Shown in pieces: positions 17,239 to 26,180 of a stretch of DNA of 64,000 nt. The notes beneath the pieces were generated by a model. It was not told the DNA's origin, did no database searches, and saw only the letters and a list, made by a program, of their open reading frames with translations. The stretch's first letter is position 1, and each line of letters opens with the position of its first letter. The stretch is from assembly GCF_943193025.1 (NCBI RefSeq), contig NZ_CALPCQ010000002.1, forward strand, positions 59,988-123,987. The letters run 5' to 3'. Made by a program: the position numbers and the translations under genes. This DNA is from Lactobacillus agrestimuris (GTDB lineage Bacteria > Bacillota > Bacilli > Lactobacillales > Lactobacillaceae).

Positions 17239-17958
17239 ATGAACAGTTTATACGAACATAGTACACTTGCCTCACTGATGGCAGGAAATTTTGATGGAAC
17301 AATTACTTTGAAAGAATTGCTAAGCCATGGGTCATATGGTCTTGGAACCTTTACTGGATTAGATGGTGAAGTGGTTATTTTAGGTAATGAAGTTTATCAA
17401 GCTACTTCATCTGGCAAGGTAAACCACATTACTGATATGGATACCATGTTGCCATTTGCATCTGTTCACTTTCCAAAAAATGAAAAAGAACTTGATTTAA
17501 CTGATGTTGATTTTTCAACTGTCAATAAAGATATTGTTAATGAATTTCAATTAAGTAATGTATTTGGCTTTCTTAAGCTCTCTGGCGTATTTAAGAAGAT
17601 GCACACGAGAATTGCACCTAAACAAGAAAAGCCATATCCAAGTCTTCTTAAAGTGGCCCAAAATCAACCTGAATTTGAATACAGTAATATCAAAGGGACA
17701 TTGATCGGCTATTACGCACCACAAATCTTTGATTCAGTCACCGCTGCTGGTTGGCATTTACACTTTATTAGTGAGGATCGCCTAATTGCAGGTCACATTT
17801 TGGAGTTTAAGGCTGATGAACTAAAGGGTGGTTTAGAAGTGTTCGATACTTTAGAGCAACATTTCCCAGTAAATAATGAAGAATTCAGAGCTACTGAAGT
17901 AGAAATGGATAATTTGCGTGAAGGTATTGCTCAATCTGAAGGATCACAAAATAAATAG
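17239..17958 (+). CDS. budA: alpha-acetolactate decarboxylase
   Basis: 239 residues. The zinc-ligand motif HLHFISEDRLIAGH near residues 172-185 and the GYYAPQIFDSVTAAGWH segment before it are diagnostic. The Glu-rich N-terminal half (TLASLMAGNFDGTITLKELL, then GLGTFTGLDGE) matches the family. It decarboxylates acetolactate to acetoin. An AAGGAG site lies 6 bases before the ATG at 17239. It is the last gene of the alsS-budA unit. Confidence 0.93.
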   Translation: MNSLYEHSTLASLMAGNFDGTITLKELLSHGSYGLGTFTGLDGEVVILGNEVYQATSSGKVNHITDMDTMLPFASVHFPKNEKELDLTDVDFSTVNKDIVNEFQLSNVFGFLKLSGVFKKMHTRIAPKQEKPYPSLLKVAQNQPEFEYSNIKGTLIGYYAPQIFDSVTAAGWHLHFISEDRLIAGHILEFKADELKGGLEVFDTLEQHFPVNNEEFRATEVEMDNLREGIAQSEGSQNK

Positions 17959-17968
17959 CATAAAATTT

Positions 17969-17999
17969 AAAAGGGCTCTGCACACGTAGGGCTCTTTTA
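17969..17999 (+). terminator. intrinsic terminator after budA
   Basis: AAAAGGGCTC / GGGCTCTTTT stem (10 bp with two G-U pairs) and a ten-base loop. Confidence 0.75.
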
Positions 18000-18079
18000 A
18001 TTGGGAGATATTTCCCGAGAAATGTATGAAAAATTTCGATTTACTTAACAAATGAACTAAAAAGAACTAGGATATTTAT

Positions 18080-18187
18080 GGCTGAACAAAGCTAAAAACC
18101 TTCCTCTTAAGAAGAGTAACAATTTTATTTTTCTTCACAACAGTTTTAGTCAAAATACTCGAGAAAATTTTCTCGGGTATTTTTTTG
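18080..18187 (+). ncRNA. candidate small RNA with CU-rich segment and own terminator
   Basis: Between the budA terminator and the converging ECF operon there is a second + strand terminator with no ORF in front of it. A possible promoter (TTAACA at 18045, 17-base gap, TAGGAT at 18068) would give a transcript of about 110 nt carrying CCTTCCTC, an anti-Shine-Dalgarno type sequence, at 18099-18106. The -10 is weak, so this is a suggestion only. Confidence 0.25.
18157..18187 (+). terminator. orphan intrinsic terminator
   Basis: CTCGAGAAAATTTTCTCGGG near-palindrome followed by TATTTTTTT, about 160 bases beyond the budA terminator. Confidence 0.65.
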
Positions 18188-18189
18188 TA

Positions 18190-18218
18190 ATAAAAAATCC
18201 AACCTTCTTAAGAAAGTT
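18190..18218 (-). terminator. terminator of the ECF transporter operon
   Basis: Read on the minus strand: CAACTTTCTTAAGAAGGTTG near-palindrome followed by GATTTTTT, 12 bases after the ecfT stop codon. Confidence 0.7.
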
Positions 18219-18230
18219 GAATAATCAAAA

Positions 18231-19064
18231 TTATTTAAATGGATTGAAAAATCTACCAGCATTAATATGCCACAGAATCACAACAATAATTACCAAAAAA
18301 ATTGCCATAGCAGTCACAAAGTAATCTTTCGTCGTAAATGGCTTATAAACATACCAGCTACGCTTCTTCTTAGAACCAAAACGACGGAGTTGCATTGCGG
18401 TACTGATAATATCGATTCGTTCGATACTCGAGAAGATTAAAGGAATAACAATATTCAATGTACCTTTAATTCTCTTGCCTAAACTGGCCTTCTTGGATAA
18501 CTCATTACCACGTGCTTGTTGTGCGGCAGAAATTGCCCAATAATCAGTTTGAATAGTTGGGATGTAACGCAATGCCAATGAAACAGCATAAGAGATTTTA
18601 TAGCTTACACCAATCTTGTTCAAACTTGATGCAAATTGACTGGGATTAGTAGTCAAAAGGAAAAGTAAAACAAGTGGTACAGAGCAGATATATTTCAAAA
18701 CTAAGTTGAGTAAGTAAAATAGTTCTTCTTTAGTTACCGTGAAATAGCCAGCACTAATAAGGACATTTTTACTGCCATATAACTCTTGACCATAAGTGGG
18801 TTGGAAAATGAAGACAGCTATCAGGTTGATAATCGCAAAGACAATAATAAACTTCACAATAAAGGAAATTTGACGCCACTTAATTCCAGCCAACTTTAAA
18901 CAAATAAGTGAAAATACACAAATTACAACCAAAAAGCGTGTATCGTAAGTTACCATGCAGGCAATTGAAACTAAAAGTAAAAAGATCAACTTAGTTGTGG
19001 CATTCAGACGGTGAATAAATGTATTTCCCGGCTGATAACCTAAAATTTTGTCATCTTCTTGCAT
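18231..19064 (-). CDS. ecfT: ECF transporter transmembrane T component (CbiQ family)
   Basis: 277 residues with five to six hydrophobic helices in the N-terminal two-thirds. The coupling motif AQQARG appears in AISAAQQARGNEL, and a second SxxxRA-type helix is represented by STAMQLRRFG; both couple to the ATPases. It couples ATP hydrolysis to the S component for vitamin uptake. Its start is one base after the stop of the ATPase gene upstream, so the two are translationally linked. It is the last gene of the S-AA'-T operon. Confidence 0.9.
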   Translation of the reverse strand: MQEDDKILGYQPGNTFIHRLNATTKLIFLLLVSIACMVTYDTRFLVVICVFSLICLKLAGIKWRQISFIVKFIIVFAIINLIAVFIFQPTYGQELYGSKNVLISAGYFTVTKEELFYLLNLVLKYICSVPLVLLFLLTTNPSQFASSLNKIGVSYKISYAVSLALRYIPTIQTDYWAISAAQQARGNELSKKASLGKRIKGTLNIVIPLIFSSIERIDIISTAMQLRRFGSKKKRSWYVYKPFTTKDYFVTAMAIFLVIIVVILWHINAGRFFNPFK

Positions 19065-20768
19065 CTATTTCACCACCTGTTCTTCAGAATCAATGTAAGC
19101 TTTAACAAAGTCATTTGGATTGTCTAAGTCGTAATGGACAGCCAGATCGTACAAGCTAGTACGACGCAATGATGCCTTAGCTACCAAATTCTTATCAGTT
19201 AATAAATCAATTGGCGTTGTATCAGCAATGAGTTCACCTTTAGCAAAAGCTAAACTACGCTTACTGTACTCAAGCATTAGGTGCATATCGTGTGTAACGA
19301 TCATAATGGTTGTACCACGCTCATTTAATTCGCGCAAAAAGTCCATAATTTCAGTATAAGTCTTCCAGTCTTGACCAGCAGTTGGTTCATCAAGAATGAT
19401 GATTTCTGGTTCGAGTGCCAAAATTGCCGCAATGGTAACACGTTTTTTCTGTCCAAAACTAAGAGCGGAAATAGGCCAGTTTCTAAATGGATATAAACCA
19501 CAAATTTTCAGAGTTTGGTATACCTTCTCTTTGATGGTATCTTCATCAACATTTCTCAAACGAAGACCTAAAGCAACTTCATCAAAGATCATCTTTTGTG
19601 AAATCATCTGATTTGGATCTTGCATTACGTAGCCGATATGTTCAGCCCTTTCTTTAATGGAAAGATCGGCCAGATTTTGATTATTTAGGCTGATCTTTCC
19701 TTCGTTAGAAATAAATCCGCAAATTGTCCGACATAAGGTGGTTTTACCAGCACCATTTTGACCAACGATTGAAATAAAGTCACCTTGATTAACCGTTAAA
19801 TTAACGCCGTGCAAGGGATTTTGCTGGTGTTTATTATATTGGTGACCAACATTTTCTAATTTTAATAAGGCTTTTTTATGATCAAGTTCATCTGGCTCAG
19901 TTTGTTTAGACTTCCAAATTTCTAGCTTTTCTTTAATCGTTGAACTCTTTGGTAATTCCTTGACCGAAGTAAGGTCGGGAACTTCCAACAAGTTGATGCC
20001 AGCTTTTTCTAATGCTTTCACGTAGAGCGGACTACGAACACCGACCTTTTCAAGTTTATCAGTATGCAAAAGATCATTAGGCTCTTGATCTGCAATAATT
20101 TCACCATCGTTAACTAAGATAATTCGGTCAACGTGTTTAGCTAATACTTCTTCTATTCGGTGTTCAATAATGATTACAGTTGCGTTAACTTCTTTTTGAA
20201 TTTTATCGATTAATTCGATAGTCTTATATCCTGCAGCTGGATCAAGATTGGCCAAAGGTTCATCGAAAAGCAAAATAGGCGATTCATCAACTAATACTCC
20301 GGCCAAAGCAACCAGTTGTTTTTGGCCACCTGATAAAGTCTGTGGGGTTTGCTTGAGAAGGGCAGTAAGTTCTAATTCATTGGCCCATTTATTAACCGTC
20401 TTATGCATCTTTTCACGGTCTTGGCAGTCATTTTCAAGAGAAAAAGCAATGTCTTCTCCGACTGTCATACCAATGAACTGACTATCTGAATCTTGAAGAA
20501 TTGTTGAGGTGGTAAATGACAAATCAAAAAGACTTGTTTCAGTGATGTCTTTTCCATCTACTAAACAAGCCCCTTGAATGTCGCCATGATCAACATTTGG
20601 AATTAGCCCATTTAGACAGCGACCAATAGTAGATTTACCACTTCCTGAGGGACCAGCAAGAAGAATTTTCTCACCTGGATTAATACTAAAATTGATATTT
20701 CTCAGGGTTGGTTCAGCCTGGCTGTCATATTGAAAGCTGAAATTTTTAAATTGAATAATTGGCTCCAT
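19065..20768 (-). CDS. ECF transporter duplicated ATP-binding protein (two ABC domains)
   Basis: 567 residues with two complete ABC cassettes. Domain 1 has Walker A GPSGSGKS near 40, LSGGQKQ and Walker B ILLFDEP. Domain 2 has GQNGAGKT near 335, LSFGQKK (a Gly-to-Phe variant of the signature) and IIILDEPTAG. This single-chain A-A' fusion replaces separate EcfA1/EcfA2 and is typical of dedicated group I ECF systems such as YkoD-like ones. It lies between the S and T genes. Confidence 0.9.
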   Translation of the reverse strand: MEPIIQFKNFSFQYDSQAEPTLRNINFSINPGEKILLAGPSGSGKSTIGRCLNGLIPNVDHGDIQGACLVDGKDITETSLFDLSFTTSTILQDSDSQFIGMTVGEDIAFSLENDCQDREKMHKTVNKWANELELTALLKQTPQTLSGGQKQLVALAGVLVDESPILLFDEPLANLDPAAGYKTIELIDKIQKEVNATVIIIEHRIEEVLAKHVDRIILVNDGEIIADQEPNDLLHTDKLEKVGVRSPLYVKALEKAGINLLEVPDLTSVKELPKSSTIKEKLEIWKSKQTEPDELDHKKALLKLENVGHQYNKHQQNPLHGVNLTVNQGDFISIVGQNGAGKTTLCRTICGFISNEGKISLNNQNLADLSIKERAEHIGYVMQDPNQMISQKMIFDEVALGLRLRNVDEDTIKEKVYQTLKICGLYPFRNWPISALSFGQKKRVTIAAILALEPEIIILDEPTAGQDWKTYTEIMDFLRELNERGTTIMIVTHDMHLMLEYSKRSLAFAKGELIADTTPIDLLTDKNLVAKASLRRTSLYDLAVHYDLDNPNDFVKAYIDSEEQVVK

Positions 20769-20783
20769 ATAAATATTCCTTAA

Positions 20784-21338
20784 TTAATCTTTGTGTAAGC
20801 TACCTTTTTTCACTTTTGTGGCAGCGTATGCTTTAAGTAATATTGTACCAAGAATTGCAATAACGATCGAATTCATAATCGTGGCACTAGCACCTTGTAA
20901 GAAAACTTTATTAGCAGGTTCACTGTAAATAAGAATATCGCCAAGAGGTGCAATTACTAACCAGCTTAAAATATTACCGAGAATTTGAACAAGGTTAAAC
21001 ATTACCATTTGTTTTCCAGTGAATTCACCGTGTTCAAGATCAAGGCGCATACCGTAAAGGCCGATAATTAAACCAAGAATAGCTGTTGCAAGAACCCAAC
21101 TCCACCAAGTTTGACCATACATCAAGAAGTCATTCAATGCATGACCGATGAAACCTACACTGAATCCAACAACTGGACCGTAAATAGTAGCAATTAAGGC
21201 TAGGAATGGATATACTATTTCAATGTTTGTATTTGGAATTCCAGTAGGTATAGAAGTAAAGCGGGCCAAGATAACGTAAATTGCGGCCCCGATACCGATT
21301 GCAACAACGCTTTTAACAGACAATCCTTTTTCTTTCAT
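20784..21338 (-). CDS. ECF transporter substrate-binding S component (UPF0397 family)
   Basis: A 184-residue, roughly six-TM protein with the UPF0397 pattern: VAIGIGAAIYVILARF, IPTGIPNTNIE, YGPVVG, GFIGHALND and WWSW. Automated annotation usually calls this family a riboflavin-type ECF S component, but substrate evidence is thin. It is the first gene of the S-AA'-T operon, 15 bases before the ATPase gene. No FMN, TPP or other riboswitch was found in the 200-base divergent region, so the vitamin remains open. Confidence 0.82.
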   Translation of the reverse strand: MKEKGLSVKSVVAIGIGAAIYVILARFTSIPTGIPNTNIEIVYPFLALIATIYGPVVGFSVGFIGHALNDFLMYGQTWWSWVLATAILGLIIGLYGMRLDLEHGEFTGKQMVMFNLVQILGNILSWLVIAPLGDILIYSEPANKVFLQGASATIMNSIVIAILGTILLKAYAATKVKKGSLHKD

Positions 21339-21385
21339 TTATAATACCTCAATTAAGTAAAGAAGAATGATAATTTATAATACTA

Positions 21386-21414
21386 AATTTAAATTTAATA
21401 ATGCGAGCTGTCAA
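21386..21414 (-). promoter_or_regulatory. sigma-A promoter of the ECF operon
   Basis: On the minus strand, TTGACA at 21414-21409, a 17-base spacer and TAAATT at 21391-21386, about 50 bases before the S-component start codon. Confidence 0.55.
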
Positions 21415-21551
21415 GAATAAATACGCACAATAAAGGGGAAGAGTAAAAAATTATGCGTATTCTAAAAGCGCTTTCTGTTAACAAAAAATTATTTAATTTC
21501 CCTTTAAATGTTGTCATAATAGTAATTAAGAAAAGAATTTAGGTGAATTTA

Positions 21552-24500
21552 ATGGCAGATTGGCAAAAACTATTTAATGAAGAAACTTACAATCGTGGCA
21601 TCGATTACTATAATAATGGACAAGTTAGAGAAATAGCTATTCAAGAAGATGGTGAACATTTTAATGCGGAAGTTAAGGGAAATTCGCCATATTTTTACCG
21701 AGTATCCGGTAGAGTTCGTAATGAATCAACTGTTTCAGAACTAAAGTGCACCTGTCCATGGGCCAAAAAAGGACATAGATGTAAGCATGAAGTTGCGGCA
21801 CTTTTGGCTCTGGTGATGGGGGATGCAACTAAGATAGAAAATAATGTGAAAATTGCGGACGATCTTCCATCAAAGGTAAAAGAAGTTATTTCTACTTATA
21901 AAAATGACTCTAAACTTTTAAAGACAATCTATGATCGGGAATACACACAAGAAATAATTGATAGTGCCAATCAACTTTTTTCGAGATTGAACGTTTCGAA
22001 TTATTATTTTCAAAAATATGAATATAATCTATATTTGTTTAAACTTGAACTAGAGAATGGATTTTTAAAATTTAATGTAAGCATCAAGTTCGATCAGAAC
22101 AAAATATTTGCGATCGATGTTAAAACACCAATGAAAAACTTCCAACCTGAAGCTTTAGAAATAATTGGTTTGTTCAATTTCATTATGCTCTTTCTCAAAG
22201 ATAATCCCTTAAGTGGTACCAACAATGCGGCTCAAAGATTATTGGATCGCTTTGACGAAAAGGATAATGATGAAAATCCAATAATTTTACGTGCTCAACT
22301 TGAAATGAATTATGCCCAATACCCAGAGATTAAGTTCAAGATTGGTGAAGCTGGGCATTTATATAAAGTTAAAGATATTAATAATATCGTCAATATGGCA
22401 CGGATGAATTCGAAATTAAGTCTAGGTAAGTTCTTTGAACGAAAACTTGATATCAATTTAATGGATGACAGCAGTAAAATGTGGTTTGATTTTCTTGCAA
22501 ATTTTGTGGATATCAATGATGCAACTTCTGAAAACTCTCACTATGATTATTTTTACTCAAATAATATTGAAATTATTTCGCTTTCGAATAGTTTGGTAGA
22601 TCAGATTGACGATATGCTAAAAAATGGTGCCAAAATTTATTCTAATAACAAGCGGATCAAGCGAATAGAAAATGATGAGAAAGTTAATTTTTCAATTGCG
22701 ACAGAATTTAACAAGCAGATAAGCGTACGGATAGGTGATCCAATTGATCCTAGTGAAGCAATTGCCGGTGTAAAAAATTATTATAGCTATAATCCCGATA
22801 CGGCCATCTGGACAAAATACACGAATCTTAATCCTGAAAAATTGAAGAAAATTGGAATCGAGTTTGGAGATTTTCTTGAATTTGGTTCAGATAGCATTTC
22901 TAAATTCGGTCATCAAATCTTACCTGTAATAAAAGAAGTTGATAATTTCAAAATTAGTGGAGAAGCGGCACTAGAGCAAGTTTTACCTCCAGAAGCTAAA
23001 ATCGTTTATCGGTTGGATTATCAAGATAACGATTTGATTTGCATTCCAACAGTATCATATGGCAAAACGGAATTTTCTTTAAATAAAAAAGGCGCTGATA
23101 CAACAGTAGTCCGTGAATGGGAAAAAGAAGCGGCTGCTGAAAAGCTCTTAGCGGATCTTGGATTTATCAAAGATAAAAATAATTACACCTTGTCAATTGG
23201 AAGTAGTGACAAAATTGATTATTTCTTTGATGAAGGAATTAACGAGTTAAAGTCGATCGGAAAAGTACATGCAACTGCGGCTTTCAAGCGTTTGTTAGGA
23301 AATCTTAAGAGCAAATTCCAATTAAGTTTAGGGATCCGCTTAGGTGAAAATACTTTAAAATTGGAATTGTCAGGAGAAGAATTAAGTTCAGAAGATATTC
23401 AAGCAATTTTAAATGCTTATCAAGAAAAAAGACATTATTTCTTACTAAAAAATGGTCAACTTCAAAGTTTAGAATCACCATCACTTGATGAATTAGACCG
23501 AATCATGTCTGCAATGGGCATTCCCTTAAAGAAATTCGTCAAAGGTAAAATGGCGATACCGGCTTATCGCGCATTTTATTTACAAAAATTATTAGATAGA
23601 CGTAACGAGCTGGAATTTACTAGTAATGCTGCCTTTAAGAAGCTTATTGCTGATATTGAAGGTGCGGGTCTGAAGAAAACCCCAATACCCAAGTCGGTAG
23701 CTTCAATTTTGCGTTCATATCAAAAACTAGGTTTCGAATGGATGAGTCAACTTCTTGAATATAATCTTGGGGCATTACTTGCGGATGAAATGGGACTGGG
23801 TAAAACGCTTCAAACTATTTCGGTAATTCTGGCCAGATATAAAAAGACCAAATTACCAAGCTTAATCATTGTACCTGCATCAGTAGTTTACAACTGGGAA
23901 AGTGAACTGCATAAATTTGCACCCGAACTTCAGGTAGCAACTTTAGGTGGCAGTAAAAAGCAAAGAAAAGAAGTTTTAGAAGAGGCTAATAAATATCAAG
24001 TTTTGATTACTTCATATGATTCATTGAAGCGAGATTTGGAACTTTACCAAGATTTGAACTTCGACTTAGAAGTAATTGATGAAGCACAGAATATAAAAAA
24101 TGCCCGTTCAGCTGCTTCCAAAGCGGTGAAGGTTATTCAAGCGAGCCACAGAATTGCCTTAACGGGAACTCCAATTGAAAATAATTTGAGCGAAATGTGG
24201 AGTATCTTTGATTACTTGATGCCAGGCTTTTTGGGTAATTACACTTACTTTAAGGATATTTATGAAAAGCCAATCGTAAAAGAAAATAGCGCGGCTACTC
24301 AAACTCAGTTGAGTGAAATTGTGGCACCATTTATTTTGCGTAGATTGAAGAAAGACGTTCTGCAGGATCTTCCTGACAAGTCTGAGGAAGTTGTTTACGT
24401 GAAAATGAGTGGAAAACAAGCAGAACTTTATCAAGCAAAGACACAAAATTTACTTAATAAGCTCCATAACTCTGATGATAAGGATTTTAAGAAGCAAAGA

Positions 24501-25097
24501 TTACAAGTTTTAGCCGAAATTACGAAGTTACGTGAATTATGTTGTGATCCGCATCTTCTTTATGACGATTATCGAGGAAAATCAGCTAAGTTAACAGCAA
24601 CTATTAACCTAGTTGAAGATCTCATCACGGATGACCATAAGATTTTACTATTTTCACAATTTACTTCGATGCTGGCAATCATCAAGGAAAAACTCGAAAA
24701 GTCAGGAATTCGCGTTTTTGAAATTACTGGTTCAACTTTGAAGCAAAAACGTCAAGAACTAATAAAAGAGTTTAATGAATTATCTCATCCTGCAGTCTTC
24801 TTAATTTCTCTTAAGGCTGGAGGAACGGGGATTAATTTAACCAGTGCAGATACAGTTATTCACTATGATCCATGGTGGAATGTAGCTGCAGAAAATCAGG
24901 CAACGGACCGTGCTCACCGAATTGGACAGAAGAATTCTGTTCAAATTTATAAGATGGTGGCACAGGGAACGATTGAAGAGAAAATTTTAGAATTGCAGAA
25001 TAGGAAGGAAGAACTGGCTGAAGCGGTCTTAGGCGGTGAAAAGTTTAGTTCAACTTCTTTAGATAAAGATGATTTAATGAATATTTTAAGTCGATAA
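21552..25097 (+). CDS. SNF2-family DNA helicase/ATPase with N-terminal SWIM zinc finger
   Basis: 1181 residues. The ATG at 21552 has AGGTGA just upstream; the GTG at 21543 overlaps that site. The SWIM finger (CTCPWAKKGHRCKH) lies near residues 60-75, followed by a long family-specific middle region of about 600 residues. The SNF2 motor comes last: LADEMGLGKTLQT (motif I), DEAQNIKN (motif II, DEAQ instead of DEAH), ALTGTPIENN (motif III), then FSQFTSM, SLKAGGTGINLT and QATDRAHRIGQ (motifs IV-VI). Such Rad54-like bacterial proteins move on double-stranded DNA and associate with RNA polymerase or repair. Monocistronic. Confidence 0.92.
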   Translation: MADWQKLFNEETYNRGIDYYNNGQVREIAIQEDGEHFNAEVKGNSPYFYRVSGRVRNESTVSELKCTCPWAKKGHRCKHEVAALLALVMGDATKIENNVKIADDLPSKVKEVISTYKNDSKLLKTIYDREYTQEIIDSANQLFSRLNVSNYYFQKYEYNLYLFKLELENGFLKFNVSIKFDQNKIFAIDVKTPMKNFQPEALEIIGLFNFIMLFLKDNPLSGTNNAAQRLLDRFDEKDNDENPIILRAQLEMNYAQYPEIKFKIGEAGHLYKVKDINNIVNMARMNSKLSLGKFFERKLDINLMDDSSKMWFDFLANFVDINDATSENSHYDYFYSNNIEIISLSNSLVDQIDDMLKNGAKIYSNNKRIKRIENDEKVNFSIATEFNKQISVRIGDPIDPSEAIAGVKNYYSYNPDTAIWTKYTNLNPEKLKKIGIEFGDFLEFGSDSISKFGHQILPVIKEVDNFKISGEAALEQVLPPEAKIVYRLDYQDNDLICIPTVSYGKTEFSLNKKGADTTVVREWEKEAAAEKLLADLGFIKDKNNYTLSIGSSDKIDYFFDEGINELKSIGKVHATAAFKRLLGNLKSKFQLSLGIRLGENTLKLELSGEELSSEDIQAILNAYQEKRHYFLLKNGQLQSLESPSLDELDRIMSAMGIPLKKFVKGKMAIPAYRAFYLQKLLDRRNELEFTSNAAFKKLIADIEGAGLKKTPIPKSVASILRSYQKLGFEWMSQLLEYNLGALLADEMGLGKTLQTISVILARYKKTKLPSLIIVPASVVYNWESELHKFAPELQVATLGGSKKQRKEVLEEANKYQVLITSYDSLKRDLELYQDLNFDLEVIDEAQNIKNARSAASKAVKVIQASHRIALTGTPIENNLSEMWSIFDYLMPGFLGNYTYFKDIYEKPIVKENSAATQTQLSEIVAPFILRRLKKDVLQDLPDKSEEVVYVKMSGKQAELYQAKTQNLLNKLHNSDDKDFKKQRLQVLAEITKLRELCCDPHLLYDDYRGKSAKLTATINLVEDLITDDHKILLFSQFTSMLAIIKEKLEKSGIRVFEITGSTLKQKRQELIKEFNELSHPAVFLISLKAGGTGINLTSADTVIHYDPWWNVAAENQATDRAHRIGQKNSVQIYKMVAQGTIEEKILELQNRKEELAEAVLGGEKFSSTSLDKDDLMNILSR

Positions 25098-25102
25098 AAT
25101 GT

Positions 25103-25148
25103 AAAAGAACCAATGAGCACTATGAAGTTGAAACTCATTGGTTCTTTT
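25103..25148. terminator. bidirectional terminator between SNF2 and recombinase-like genes
   Basis: AAAAGAACCAATGAG / CTCATTGGTTCTTTT, a perfect 15-bp stem with a 16-base loop and T runs on both strands. Confidence 0.88.
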
Positions 25149-25184
25149 TGACGTTTTTCAAAGTTAATAAAAAATATTTACTTT

Positions 25185-26012
25185 CTATTCTTTATCTTTC
25201 TCAGGCATCTCAAATTCTTTAAGCGTGTTATAACGCTCCATATTTTGGCGATAGTAGAAAAGTGTCTTCGAATTAACTCTTAATATCTTTTTTAATTCCT
25301 TATCTGTTAAATCTTCTTGATTTAAAATTGAATAAACATAGCTTAAACGTAAGTTTTGAAGCGTAATATCCATGCCGATTTTCTTCCGATCTGCACGTGC
25401 AACTTGTGCTAAATGAAAATCAGAAGCATAGTAACCACCAAACTTTTTCCCTAAAATATATGGATTAGGATCCTGATCAAAGTCAGTATTTTCCGTAATA
25501 TATTGACGTAATGATGGGGCAGTGATTTGATCTATAACGTCGTTATAACGAAGACGCAGTACCTCGTCAGGAAAATAGCCAAGCCCGATTCCAAGCATCA
25601 TCTTTACCGTTACGGGACTAATATTTTCTATTTGGGCGATTTGTGGTAATTTTTCCATCCAGTTAATTATATAAATATGCTGGCGGTTAAACTTTCGTCC
25701 ATTAATTTCTAGCATTGGATATTGACTGACCAATTTATGACTGTATAAGAAAGTGAAATAAAGCCGAATATGACTCAAATATTTATTAATCGTATTCTTT
25801 TTCATCTGCAATTTAGTTTCTAGGTTATTCAAGAAGTTTTGAATATCACTAGCTTCAACATTATCTAATTTAACTTCTTTATCATAGTAACTATCTTTAT
25901 AATATTTCCAAAAAACCGCAATGGAACGATTTACAACTAGCATAGTACTGTCTGAATAGTGCTTTTCGGTTTTACAATAGCGAATGAATTCTTTTTCATA
26001 TGGATATTTCAC
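25185..26012 (-). CDS. degenerate tyrosine recombinase-like protein
   Basis: 275 residues. Residues 1-100 look like the SAM-like core-binding domain of phage/Xer integrases (KEFIRYCKTEKHYSDSTM, then ASDIQNFLNNLE and TINKYLSHIRLYFTFLYSHKL). The C-terminal half follows the catalytic-domain layout, but key residues are missing. The GLRisEl-type Arg I position reads GLGYFPDEVLRLR, and the HxLRH motif reads QNLRL. Tyr residues near 258-259 (LFYYRQ) could sit at the nucleophile position. It is probably a DNA-binding protein that has lost strand-exchange activity. It is monocistronic between terminators, with no att repeats or phage genes nearby, so it is not an obvious mobile-element remnant. Confidence 0.68.
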   Translation of the reverse strand: MKYPYEKEFIRYCKTEKHYSDSTMLVVNRSIAVFWKYYKDSYYDKEVKLDNVEASDIQNFLNNLETKLQMKKNTINKYLSHIRLYFTFLYSHKLVSQYPMLEINGRKFNRQHIYIINWMEKLPQIAQIENISPVTVKMMLGIGLGYFPDEVLRLRYNDVIDQITAPSLRQYITENTDFDQDPNPYILGKKFGGYYASDFHLAQVARADRKKIGMDITLQNLRLSYVYSILNQEDLTDKELKKILRVNSKTLFYYRQNMERYNTLKEFEMPEKDKE

Positions 26013-26069
26013 TAAGGATCATCTCGATTTCTTAAAATTGTTACTAAATATATTATAGAAAATTTTATA

Positions 26070-26113
26070 AACTAAAAAAGATTTTTTACTCATAGATAGA
26101 GCAAAAAATCTTT
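26070..26113 (-). terminator. intrinsic terminator after the APC transporter gene
   Basis: Read on the minus strand: AAAGATTTTTT / AAAAAATCTTT stem with a 14-base loop, then TTTTAGTTT. Confidence 0.6.
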
Positions 26114-26180
26114 CTTTAATTATTTTTGTGCGAACCATAGATACGAAAATAAACAAAACTAGTAGAAATTATTTCTTATA

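Noticed and set aside
18025..18100. Tiny ORFs of 5 and 8 codons between budA and ecfT
   Set aside because: Too short and without clear ribosome sites; they are mentioned only as part of the candidate sRNA region.
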